DNA from: Pengzhenrongella sp031582905
GTDB taxonomy: Bacteria > Actinomycetota > Actinomycetes > Actinomycetales > Cellulomonadaceae
Direction of reading: 5' to 3'
DNA: 64,000 bases
Assembly: GCF_031582905.1 (NCBI RefSeq)
Contig: NZ_CP133990.1
Span: 3,720,001 to 3,784,000, forward strand
Positions 47,167-54,765 of this stretch are shown here, in pieces (the first letter of the stretch is position 1; every line of letters begins with the position of its first letter). A model generated the notes under the pieces. That model was not told the origin of the DNA and made no database searches. It was given only the letters and a program-made list of their open reading frames with translations. Position numbers and translations under genes: made by a program.

Positions 47167-49298
47167 CCGCACCGATCCCTCCGGCCGGCACCGCGATCGC
47201 CCCGAGCACCGGGGGCACCGGCGGCCCAGGGAGCGCCGGGAGCACCGCAGGTGCGGGCCCCCTCGACGCCCGGCTGGCCGTCCGCGCGCGCGGACTGCTC
47301 GCCACCGCCAACGCAGCCGGTGTGCTCGATGCGGCCGACGTGCACGTCGCCCAGCGGCTCGGGCGGCTGACCGGTGAGGCGGACGAGCGGGTCCTGCTCG
47401 CGGTGGCCCTGGCGGTCCGCGGCGTCCGCGCCGGCTCGGTGTGCGTGGACCTGGCCGACGCGCAGCGGCTCGCAGTCGCGGACGCCGCCGACGACGACGG
47501 CGGCACGGACGACGAGTCACCCGCGACCCAGGCGACACAGGTCTCGGTCGAGACGGTCCCCTGGCCGCCGCTCGACGCGTGGACCGCCGCGATCGAGGCG
47601 AGCCCGCTGGTCGCGGTCGGGGTCGACGGACCGGCCGACCGCCCGGTGCGGTGGGTCGGCGGCCGGCTGTACCTCGACCGCTACTGGCGTGACGAGCAGC
47701 TCGTGCGCCGCGAGGTCGACGCACGCCTGACCGCCGACCCGTTCGCGGTGGACCCCGGCACGCTCGCCGCCGTGGTGCGGCGGCACCTGCCGGATGCCCC
47801 GCGACCGGAGGTCTCTACGGATGCCGGCACCCCGGTCGACCACAGCCGGCAGCGCGTCGCCGCAGCGGCGGCCGTGCTGGGCCGACTCACCGTCCTGACC
47901 GGTGGCCCGGGCACCGGCAAGACGACGACGATCGCCCGGCTCCTCGCCGTCCTGCAGGAGGTGTCCGGGCCGGGGCTGCGGATCGCGCTCGCCGCGCCGA
48001 CCGGGAAGGCCGCCGCCCGGCTGCAGGAGGCGGTGCGCGACGTGGTGCGCGGCATGGACGCCGCTGACCGCGAGCGCGTCGGCGAGCCGACCGCGACGAC
48101 GATCCACCGGCTCCTCGGCTGGCGTCCGGGGTCCGCGACCCGGTTCCGGCACGACGCCGGTCACCGCCTCCCGCACGACGTCGTCGTCGTCGACGAGACG
48201 TCGATGGTGTCCCTGCCGCTCATGGCCCGGCTCCTCGAGGCGTTGCGGCCGGGCGCGCGGCTGGTCCTCGTCGGCGACCCCGACCAGCTCGCGTCGGTCG
48301 AGGCCGGCGCCGTCCTGGGTGACCTCGTGCGACGGCCGCCCGTCGCCGACGGGCTCCCGCAGCGCGTGCGGGCCGTCCTCGGGGACGACGTGCCGACCGG
48401 GCCCGACGACGTCGCCGCGCTGCGCAACGGCGTCGTCCGCCTGACCGAGACCTTCCGCTACGGCGTGGAGCTGGGCCGGCTGGCCGAGGCGATGCGCCGC
48501 GGTGACGTGGACGGGACCCTGGCCGAGCTCCGCGCCGGGTCGGGCTCGGTCGTCTGGGTCGAGACCGGTGACCACCTCACGGATGCGGACGTGGCAGCCG
48601 TCCGCGCCGACGTCGTCAGGACCGGGGCTGCCCTCACGGCCGCGGCCACGGCCGGGGACGCGACCGCCGCGCTCCACGCCCTCGAGGACCACCGGCTCCT
48701 GCTCGCGCACCGTCGGGGGCCGGCCGGCGTCGCAAAGTGGGCGGGTGTCTCGGGGGCGTGGGCGGCCGAGGGCGGATCCCATCCGGCGGCCGGGTCCGCC
48801 GCCGGGTCTGCCGCCGGGTCCGGCGCCGGGTCGCACGGCGATGAGGCGCACGGGCCGTGGGCGCTGGGCGTGCCGCTGCTGGTGACCACGAACGACCGGG
48901 ACACCGGTCTGTACAACGGGGACACCGGCGTCGTGATCGCGGACGGCGCCGGCGGCACGGTCGTGGCGTTCGGCGACCCCCGCGACCCGCAGCTCGTGCG
49001 TCCGCACCGGCTGCCCACGGTGCAGCCGGTGCACGCGATGACGATCCACCGTGGGCAGGGCAGTCAGTTCCGCCGGGTGTCGGTCGTCCTGCCGCCGGAG
49101 ACGTCGCCGCTGCTCACCCGCGAGCTGCTCTACACGGCGGTGACCCGTGCCCGTGAGCTCGTGCGGGTGGTCGGCAGCGAGGCCGCCGTCCGCGCCGCCG
49201 TCGGGCGTCCGATCCGGCGAGCGAGCGGGCTGCAGGAACCCGTCCCCACCGGTCCCGACGCGGGGCGCGGGCCGGTGGCTCCGCCGACGACCGGCTGA
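47163..49298 (+). CDS. recD: exodeoxyribonuclease V alpha subunit RecD
   Basis: 5'-3' helicase subunit of RecBCD, 711 residues, uninterrupted. Walker A is LTGGPGTGKTTTIARLL, then ALAAPTGKAAARLQEAV, TIHRLLGWRPGS, Walker B VVVVDETSMVSLPLMARLL and LVGDPDQLASVEAGAVLGD; late motifs are AMTIHRGQGSQFRRVSVVLP and LLYTAVTRARELVRVVGS. A small Ala/Gly/Ser repeat (AAGSAAGSAAGSGAGS) interrupts the region before LLVTTNDRDTGLYNGDTG. The first 35 residues are Pro/Gly/Thr-rich. It starts ATG 47163, overlapping the recB stop. The end is 8 bases before a tandem repeat. Confidence 0.94.
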   Translation: MTAPIPPAGTAIAPSTGGTGGPGSAGSTAGAGPLDARLAVRARGLLATANAAGVLDAADVHVAQRLGRLTGEADERVLLAVALAVRGVRAGSVCVDLADAQRLAVADAADDDGGTDDESPATQATQVSVETVPWPPLDAWTAAIEASPLVAVGVDGPADRPVRWVGGRLYLDRYWRDEQLVRREVDARLTADPFAVDPGTLAAVVRRHLPDAPRPEVSTDAGTPVDHSRQRVAAAAAVLGRLTVLTGGPGTGKTTTIARLLAVLQEVSGPGLRIALAAPTGKAAARLQEAVRDVVRGMDAADRERVGEPTATTIHRLLGWRPGSATRFRHDAGHRLPHDVVVVDETSMVSLPLMARLLEALRPGARLVLVGDPDQLASVEAGAVLGDLVRRPPVADGLPQRVRAVLGDDVPTGPDDVAALRNGVVRLTETFRYGVELGRLAEAMRRGDVDGTLAELRAGSGSVVWVETGDHLTDADVAAVRADVVRTGAALTAAATAGDATAALHALEDHRLLLAHRRGPAGVAKWAGVSGAWAAEGGSHPAAGSAAGSAAGSGAGSHGDEAHGPWALGVPLLVTTNDRDTGLYNGDTGVVIADGAGGTVVAFGDPRDPQLVRPHRLPTVQPVHAMTIHRGQGSQFRRVSVVLPPETSPLLTRELLYTAVTRARELVRVVGSEAAVRAAVGRPIRRASGLQEPVPTGPDAGRGPVAPPTTG

Positions 49299-49306
49299 CC
49301 AGCGGG

Positions 49307-49346
49307 CCGGCTGACCGGCTGACCGGCTGACCGGCTGACCGGCTGA
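49307..49346. repeat. five tandem copies of CCGGCTGA
   Basis: The 8-base unit is repeated five times without change, directly after recD, whose last codons use one more copy (49291-49298). Every unit contains TGA on the plus strand. A shorter version of the same string (CTGACCGGCTGACCGG) follows the stop of the membrane-protein gene near 5364, so it may be a recurring post-gene element. Confidence 0.85.
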
Positions 49347-49393
49347 CCGAGGGCGGTACCTGTCCACCTGGGCACGTGTCTACCCTCGGGAGG

Positions 49394-50400
49394 ATGCCGG
49401 ACGAGAAGCCGCCGCAACGGTGGGACCTGTCGGTCCACGGTCGGCGGCACCGCGTCGAGGTCGTCAGCGGATCCGTCTCCCGGACGATCACCTGGCACGT
49501 CGACGGCCGGCTGGTCGCCACCCGGCGGTCCGCCGACGAGCACGTCCGCCTCAAGCCGGGTGACGGGCTCGACGACGAGTCGGGCGCCGACGACGAGCCC
49601 GCGGCCGACCCCGAGGCCGAGCCCGCGACGGACACCGGCACCGACACCGGAACCGACGTCGACGACCAGGCCCGGGCCGACGACCAGGCCGGCGCCACCG
49701 ACCTCGGCGCCGTCGGGGTGCGGTTCACGACGTTCGGCCGGCCGCGGCGAGCCACCTGGTACGAGGCGGACGGCCGGATGAGCGCATCCGCGCGGGCGGC
49801 GATCGGCACCGGTGGGATCGACCTCGACCCCGAACCGGGCTCCCCGCGGCGCTCTGGGAGGAGCGGATCCGCCGGAACCCCCGACGTCACGCGGCCATCG
49901 CCGCGATCGGGGGCGTCGCCAAGGTCGTCCTCCCGCTGCTGCTGGGCCTGCTCGCGTTCCGGCTCGTCGTCGCCATCCCGTGGCCGGACTGGGAGCTGCC
50001 GTCGATCCCCTGGCCGCACGTCGACCTGCCGTCGATCCCGTGGCCCGACTGGGACCTCCCGTCCATCCCGTGGCCGGACATCGACCTGCCGGACGTCACC
50101 CTCCCGGCGTGGCTGCAGTGGGTGCTCGAGCACGCGCAGTACGTCGTCCCCGTCGTCGTCGCCCTGGTCCTCGCCCTGACGGAGATCCGACGCCGACGCC
50201 GTCAGGACGCCCTCCGGGCCCAGCTGGCGGCCGAGGCGCGGGCCCACGCCCAGCCAGGCGCCGCGACCGGCGGGGCGACACCGCCCGACACCGACGACCC
50301 AGGCCACGACGACCGCGCCGACACCACCCCCGATGAAGGCGGCCCGACCCCGCACCCCACGGGACCCCATCCGGACCCGAGGCCCGGCGGGGCGGGTTGA
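49394..50400 (+). CDS. anchored unknown protein with IPWPDW repeats (one-base frame break at 49842-49845)
   Basis: Protein of about 335 residues, family unknown. The N-terminal part, PDEKPPQRWDLSVHGRRHRV, VSRTITWHVDGRLVATRR and GVRFTTFGRPRRATWYEAD, looks like a small beta-rich soluble domain and is interrupted by an acidic stretch (residues about 60-105). After the break, ALWEERIRRNPRRHAAIAAI leads to a membrane helix (VLPLLLGLLAFRLVVAI), then four copies of a 10-residue repeat IPWP(D/H)(W/V/I)(D/E)LPS, then a second helix (YVVPVVVALVLALTEIRRR) and a Pro/Asp tail. One base added to CCCC 49842-49845 joins the halves. ATG 49394 or GTG 49376 may start it. Confidence 0.7.
49975..50094 (+). repeat. 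four 30-bp coding repeats
   Basis: Units at 49975-50004, 50005-50034, 50035-50064 and 50065-50094 each begin ATCCC(C/G)TGGCC and encode IPWPDWELPS, IPWPHVDLPS, IPWPDWDLPS and IPWPDIDLPD. The DNA differs mainly at third positions and at the variable DW/HV/DI pair, so the unit is kept by selection on protein rather than by recent slippage. Confidence 0.85.
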
Positions 50401-50417
50401 CGGGGCCGCACGCCACC

Positions 50418-51230
50418 TCAGCGGTCGTCGGGCGACCGGCCCCGGTCCGATCGGCTCCCACCCGTTCGACGCTCGCCCGGTCCCCCCGGTCCTCCTGGTC
50501 CCCCCGATTCCCCCGGTCCCCCTGGTCCACCAGAACGGCTCGAACGTCCCGGACCGCCCGGACCGCGCTCCGCCGGCGGTGGGCCCGCGAGCAGCCCGAG
50601 GTCGAGCGCACGGAGCACCGCGCGGGTGCGGTCCCGCACGCCGAGCTTGAGGAGGACCGCGGTGACGTGGTTCTTCACCGTGCCCGGGGCCAGGTGCAGC
50701 GCCGACGCGATCTCGTTGTTGGAGTACCCGGCGGCGACCAGCCGGAGGATGTCGAGCTCGCGAGCCGTCAGGGGCTCCGCGCGGCCCAGCGCTCCGTCGG
50801 GGGCCGAGCGGCCCGCCGCCACCGCACGCAGCAGCCGGTCGGTCAGCGTGGGCTGGAGCATGGTGCCGCCCGCGGCGAGCGTGCTCACCGCCCCGAGCAG
50901 CTGGTCGAGGGTCACGTCCTTGAGCAGGTAGCCCCGGGCGCCGGCCCGCACCGCGCGCAGGACGAGCTCGTCGTCGTCGAAGGTCGTGAGGACCAGCACC
51001 GGCACGGCGTCGCCGCGCTCGCGCATCGCCTCGAGGGCCGCGATGCCGTCGCGGCGCGGCATGCGCAGGTCGAGCAGCAGGACGTCGACGTCGCCTCGGG
51101 CCACGATCGCGAGCGCGTCGTCACCGTCCTCACCCTCGGCCACCACCTCGATGTCGGCGCTGAGCGCCAGCAGGCTGCGGATGCCGTGCCGCACGAGCGT
51201 CTGGTCGTCGACGATCGCCACCCGGGTCAT
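50418..51230 (-). CDS. NarL/LuxR-family response regulator
   Basis: Two-component regulator of 270 residues. The receiver begins MTRVAIVDDQTLVRHGIRSL; the phosphoacceptor Asp is in VDVLLLDLRMPRRDG (about residue 54), with the Thr switch in LVLTTFDDD and Lys in GYLLKDVT. The LuxR HTH is LTARELDILRLVAAGYSNNE, then IASALHLAPGTVKNHVTAVL. After LGLLAG a Gly/Pro tail (GGPGGPGESGGPGGPG) of about 50 residues follows, unusual for the family; a further missing base after the HTH could explain it. ATG overlaps the kinase stop (ATGA). Confidence 0.92.
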   Translation of the reverse strand: MTRVAIVDDQTLVRHGIRSLLALSADIEVVAEGEDGDDALAIVARGDVDVLLLDLRMPRRDGIAALEAMRERGDAVPVLVLTTFDDDELVLRAVRAGARGYLLKDVTLDQLLGAVSTLAAGGTMLQPTLTDRLLRAVAAGRSAPDGALGRAEPLTARELDILRLVAAGYSNNEIASALHLAPGTVKNHVTAVLLKLGVRDRTRAVLRALDLGLLAGPPPAERGPGGPGRSSRSGGPGGPGESGGPGGPGGPGERRTGGSRSDRGRSPDDR

Positions 51231-52375
51231 GGCGCCGGGATCCTCGCCGTGACCCCGAACCCGCGGCCCGCACCCGGGTCGAACGTGATGACACCACCGC
51301 GGTCCTCGACGCGCTCGACCATCCCGGTCAGCCCGTTGCCGAGCTCGAGCCGGTGCACGCCCTGCCCGTCGTCCCGCGCCTGGAGCGTGACGCCGTCGGC
51401 GTCGGCGACCACGCGGACGTCGAGCACCCGGGCACCGGCGTGCCGCAGCGCATTGGTGACGAGCTCCTGGACGCACCGCACGACGACGACGGCGTCCGCC
51501 CCGTCGACCGGGACGCGCTCGTCCACCTGCACCGACACGTCGAGGCCGGGTGCGGTACGGGCGACGTCGCGCAGCGCGGCCTCGAGCCCGTGCACCGCGG
51601 TGCGCAGGTCCCCGACGGTGGACCGGACGTCCCGCAGCAGGTCCTTGGCGATGCCACGGGCGCGGACCACGTGCTCGGCGCCGTCACCCGTCACCTGGTG
51701 CGAGGCCACCTCGAGCTCCAGGGCGAGCGCCGTGAGCCCGTGCCCGACGACGTCGTGCAGGTCGCGGGAGATGCGCAGCCGCTCGGTGTCGCGGCTCGAG
51801 GCGGCCAGGAGCGTCAGGGTGGCCCGCAGCTCGGCGTGCGCGGCCGCGAGCGCCGCGCGGCTCTCCGCCTCCCGCCGCGCCGTGAGCACGAGGAGCCCGG
51901 CGAACGCCTGGAACGACGCGTAGACGAGGGCCAGGAGGACGACGTCGGTCGTGGAGCGGCCGAGCATCGCGGTACCGATCGCGACCACGAGGGTCTGCAC
52001 CGCGACGACCACGAGGAAGACGATGCGGTGGTGGACGAAGGCCACGGAGACGGCGCTGACCACGAACAGGACCGACGTCCAGCCGGCGTGGGGAGCCGCG
52101 AACCACACCGCGATCGCCGCGGCCACCTCGACCAGGGACAGCACCTCCGACCGCAACGCGGGGTGCCGGTGCGGAGCCGGAGGCAGCCCGAGCGGCACGA
52201 GGTCGGAGTCGAGGACGAAGACCGCGACGAACACCGCGTAGCCCACCCACCACGCAGCCGGCAGCGCCACCCCGGATCCGTCCGTCCACACCCCGACCAG
52301 CCCGGCGATCCCCACCACCAGGGTGGCGGCGAGCCCGGTGCCCGCGGCGAGCCGCTCGTCCGTGCGTGTGGGCAT
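51227..52375 (-). CDS. two-component sensor histidine kinase (HisKA_3 type)
   Basis: Membrane sensor of 382 residues. About five hydrophobic helices fill residues 15-150 (TGLAATLVVGIAGLVGVW, WWVGYAVFVAVFVLDSD, VLFVVSAVSVAFVHH, LVVVAVQTLVVAIG, VVLLALVYASFQAFAGLLVL). The dimerisation box is RLRISRDLHDVVGHGLTALA, with the phospho-His in LHDVVGH. The ATPase domain has CVQELVTNALRHAGA and GNGLTGMVERVEDRGG. Start ATG 52375 is chosen as the first Met before helix 1. It pairs with the overlapping regulator. The opposite ABC genes 130 bases away are the probable targets. Confidence 0.92.
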   Translation of the reverse strand: MPTRTDERLAAGTGLAATLVVGIAGLVGVWTDGSGVALPAAWWVGYAVFVAVFVLDSDLVPLGLPPAPHRHPALRSEVLSLVEVAAAIAVWFAAPHAGWTSVLFVVSAVSVAFVHHRIVFLVVVAVQTLVVAIGTAMLGRSTTDVVLLALVYASFQAFAGLLVLTARREAESRAALAAAHAELRATLTLLAASSRDTERLRISRDLHDVVGHGLTALALELEVASHQVTGDGAEHVVRARGIAKDLLRDVRSTVGDLRTAVHGLEAALRDVARTAPGLDVSVQVDERVPVDGADAVVVVRCVQELVTNALRHAGARVLDVRVVADADGVTLQARDDGQGVHRLELGNGLTGMVERVEDRGGVITFDPGAGRGFGVTARIPAP

Positions 52376-52418
52376 GCGCGCCACCCTACGAGCGGTCCCG
52401 CCCCGCACGACCGTGCCA

Positions 52419-52445
52419 GAGGTCATGACCACGATCGATGACCTC
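52419..52445. promoter_or_regulatory. inverted repeat GAGGTCAT-N11-ATGACCTC
   Basis: GAGGTCAT (52419-52426) and ATGACCTC (52438-52445) are exact inverse complements over an 11-base spacer, so half-site centres lie on one face of the helix. It lies between the divergent kinase and ABC genes. This is the natural binding site for the LuxR-type regulator, controlling both its own operon and the exporter. Confidence 0.55.
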
Positions 52446-52505
52446 CGGCACCTGTCCCCCGACGTGGTCTCCCTAGCGTCGGAGGGGCACCGAAGGAGGC
52501 CACCG

Positions 52506-53225
52506 ATGACCGTCATCGAGATGTCCGCAGTCACCAAGGAGTACGGCCAGGTCCGCGCCCTGGACGGGCTGGACCTGACCGTCCGGCGCGGCGAGATCGT
52601 CGCCCTGCTCGGCCCGAACGGCGCCGGGAAGACCACGACGTTCGAGCTCCTGCTCGACCTCGCCCGCCCGAGCGACGGTCGGGTCGAGGTGCTCGGCGGT
52701 CCGCCGTCGGCTGCCCGTGGCCGGGTCGGGGCGATGCTGCAGGGCGCCGGCCTGCCCGAGCAGGTCACCGTCCGCGAGCTCGTCCGGCTCGTCGGCCGGT
52801 CCTATCCGCGGGCGGTTCCCGTGGACGACGTCCTGGAGCGTGTGCGGCTCACGAGCCGGGCGACCCGGGCCGTCACCACGCTGTCCGGCGGCGAGCGTCA
52901 GCGCCTGCTGCTGGCGCTCGCTCTCGTCGGCGAGCCGGAGCTGCTGCTCCTCGACGAGCCGACCGCCGCCATGGACGTCGTGTCCCGTCGGTCCTTCTGG
53001 GCGCAGGCCCGCACCGCCGTCCGGCACGGGGCGACGATCCTGTTCGCGACGCACGACATGGCCGAGGCGGAGGCTGTCGCCGACCGCATCGTCGTCATCG
53101 CCGGCGGCCGCCTCATCGCCGACGGCGCACCCTCGGAGCTCGTCGGCGACGACGACCTCGAGGACGTCTTCCTCGCCCTGACGGAGGAGCTCTCCGCCGC
53201 GCACCCCGAAGGAGCGGTCCGATGA
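52506..53225 (+). CDS. ABC exporter ATP-binding protein
   Basis: Nucleotide-binding subunit of 239 residues. Walker A is LLGPNGAGKTTTFELLL, Q-loop GAMLQGAGLPEQ, signature TLSGGERQRLLLAL, Walker B LLLLDEPTAAMD and switch His in LFATHDMAEAEAVADRI. It belongs to the DrrA/NatA-like exporters, often controlled by an adjacent LuxR-type two-component system. ATG 52506 has AAGGAGG about seven bases upstream. Its stop overlaps the permease ATG. Confidence 0.93.
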   Translation: MTVIEMSAVTKEYGQVRALDGLDLTVRRGEIVALLGPNGAGKTTTFELLLDLARPSDGRVEVLGGPPSAARGRVGAMLQGAGLPEQVTVRELVRLVGRSYPRAVPVDDVLERVRLTSRATRAVTTLSGGERQRLLLALALVGEPELLLLDEPTAAMDVVSRRSFWAQARTAVRHGATILFATHDMAEAEAVADRIVVIAGGRLIADGAPSELVGDDDLEDVFLALTEELSAAHPEGAVR

Positions 53226-54130
53226 CCACGCGCACGCCCCCGACCCACCTCGCGGCGCACCGAGGCGGTGCCGACGCCACGCGCGGGACGGCTGCCCGGA
53301 CCGCCCCCGAGGACACCGGGGAGCGAGCGCGCCCCACCGGCGGCCGAGGCGGCCTGCTCGCCCTGCAGGTCGCCACGGAGGTGCGGGCCAACCTGCGCAG
53401 CCCCGAGTTCGCCGTCGGCGCCGTGGTGATCCCCGTGATCCTCTACGCGATGTTCGGCCTGACGAACGCCGCGAGCCTCCTGCCGGACGGCACCCGGATC
53501 GGGCTCGCCATGCTGGTGTCCCTGTCCTGCTACGGCGTCGTCACGCTCGCGATCGTGGTGTTCGGAGAGGACGTCGCCAAGGACCGCGGCCGGGGATGGC
53601 TGCGCACGCTCGCCGCGACACCGTTCCCGACGAGCATCTACCTCGCCGGAAAGGTCGGTGCGGCCCTCGTCCACGGGCTGCTGATCGTCGTCACCATGGC
53701 GGCGCTCGCCGCGACCGCGGGCGGTGTCCGGCTGGAGCTGAAGGAGTGGGCGCTCTTCGGCGGGACCATGCTCGCCGGTGTCGTGCTGTTCAGCCCGCTC
53801 GGCTTCGCGATCGCGTACCTGGTCCGGCCCAAGGTGGCGGTCGTCATCGCGAACGTGGTGTTCCTGCCGCTCGCGTTCGCGTCGGGGTTCTTCGTCCCGC
53901 TGTCCGAGCTCCCCGACCCGATCGGTGACATCGCCCCCGTCCTGCCGACCTACCACTTCGGCCAGCTCGCCTACCGGGCGCTCCTGCCCGCCGGCGACGT
54001 CGAGGCGTTCACCGGGGCTCCGCTGCAACCGGTGGCACTGCACGTGGCGTGGGTGCTCGGATCCGCGGTGCTCCTGGGCGCGGCAGCGCTCCTCGCTGCT
54101 CGCCGCGAGGCGGTGACCCGTCGTGGGTGA
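53222..54130 (+). CDS. ABC-2-type permease
   Basis: Membrane subunit of 302 residues with a hydrophilic N-terminus of about 45 residues (Thr/Arg-rich) and six helices; the first is EFAVGAVVIPVILYAMFGLT. ABC-2 features include FGEDVAKDRGRGWLRTLAAT, the cytoplasmic coupling loop with the ATPase, and ASGFFVPLSELPDPIGDIAP, the usual loop before the last helices. With the ATPase it should export a lipid-like or antimicrobial compound; the signal sensed by the divergent kinase is unknown. Translation is coupled by ATGA. Confidence 0.92.
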   Translation: MTTRTPPTHLAAHRGGADATRGTAARTAPEDTGERARPTGGRGGLLALQVATEVRANLRSPEFAVGAVVIPVILYAMFGLTNAASLLPDGTRIGLAMLVSLSCYGVVTLAIVVFGEDVAKDRGRGWLRTLAATPFPTSIYLAGKVGAALVHGLLIVVTMAALAATAGGVRLELKEWALFGGTMLAGVVLFSPLGFAIAYLVRPKVAVVIANVVFLPLAFASGFFVPLSELPDPIGDIAPVLPTYHFGQLAYRALLPAGDVEAFTGAPLQPVALHVAWVLGSAVLLGAAALLAARREAVTRRG

Positions 54131-54217
54131 CGCCGAGGAGCAGGGCGCGGTGCGGTCGGCGACGCACGGCCGACGCCCGCCGGCGACGGACGCGGGGACC
54201 TTCGGGGGTCGCCGCGT

Positions 54218-54269
54218 CCGTCGAGCTGTGCCGTCGGGCTGTGCCGTCGAGCTGTGCCGTCGGAACGTG
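54218..54269. repeat. four imperfect 13-bp tandem repeats
   Basis: CCGTCGAGCTGTG, CCGTCGGGCTGTG, CCGTCGAGCTGTG and CCGTCGGAACGTG run head to tail between the permease stop and the convergent mscL gene. The fourth copy diverges. They code for nothing evident. Confidence 0.8.
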
Positions 54270-54274
54270 CCGCG

Positions 54275-54667
54275 TCAGACGGTCCGGCGGGCGGCGAGCA
54301 GGTCGCGGATCTCCTGCAGCAGGAGGATGTCCTCGGCGGGCGCCTGGGGCTCCGGCTCGACGCCGGCCTTGCGGCGCTCCGCGAGCCGATTCATCGGCAG
54401 CACGATCGCGAAGTACACGGCCGCGGCGACGAGGAGGAAGTTGATGACCGCCCCGATGACCATCCCGATCGAGAACACGGCGTCGTTGACCTCGAACACG
54501 AGCGCCGAGTCCAGGTCGACGGTCCCGAAGACGGCCGCGACGAGCGGGTTGATGAATCCGTCGACCAGTGCGGAGATCACCGTGGCGAACGCGGCGCCGA
54601 TGACGACGGCGACCGCGAGGTCGATCACGTTGCCGCGCATGATGAAGCTCTTGAAGCCGGCCAGCAT
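54275..54667 (-). CDS. mscL: large-conductance mechanosensitive channel
   Basis: Homopentameric channel that releases solutes on hypo-osmotic shock, 130 residues. It begins MLAGFKSFIMRGNVIDLAVA and VVIGAAFATVISALVDGFIN (helix 1 with the gate Gly/Ala region), then a periplasmic loop of normal size (LDSALVFEVNDAVFSIG), helix 2 (AVINFLLVAAAVYFAIVLPM) and the cytoplasmic helix DILLLQEIRDLLAARR. It complements the proVWX osmoprotectant importer elsewhere in the window. ATG 54667. Confidence 0.96.
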   Translation of the reverse strand: MLAGFKSFIMRGNVIDLAVAVVIGAAFATVISALVDGFINPLVAAVFGTVDLDSALVFEVNDAVFSIGMVIGAVINFLLVAAAVYFAIVLPMNRLAERRKAGVEPEPQAPAEDILLLQEIRDLLAARRTV

Positions 54668-54765
54668 CGCAGTGCCTTTCGCTGTGGGTGCGCGCCCGGG
54701 ATCGGGCGCGCCACGAGCATGACAGCGCAGACCGGCTGCCCGGAACCACCGAGCGCCCCGCCGGG

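Noticed and set aside
40117..49298. recBCD region as a novel anti-phage system
   Set aside because: Subunit order, overlaps and motifs match the standard exodeoxyribonuclease V; nothing additional is embedded.
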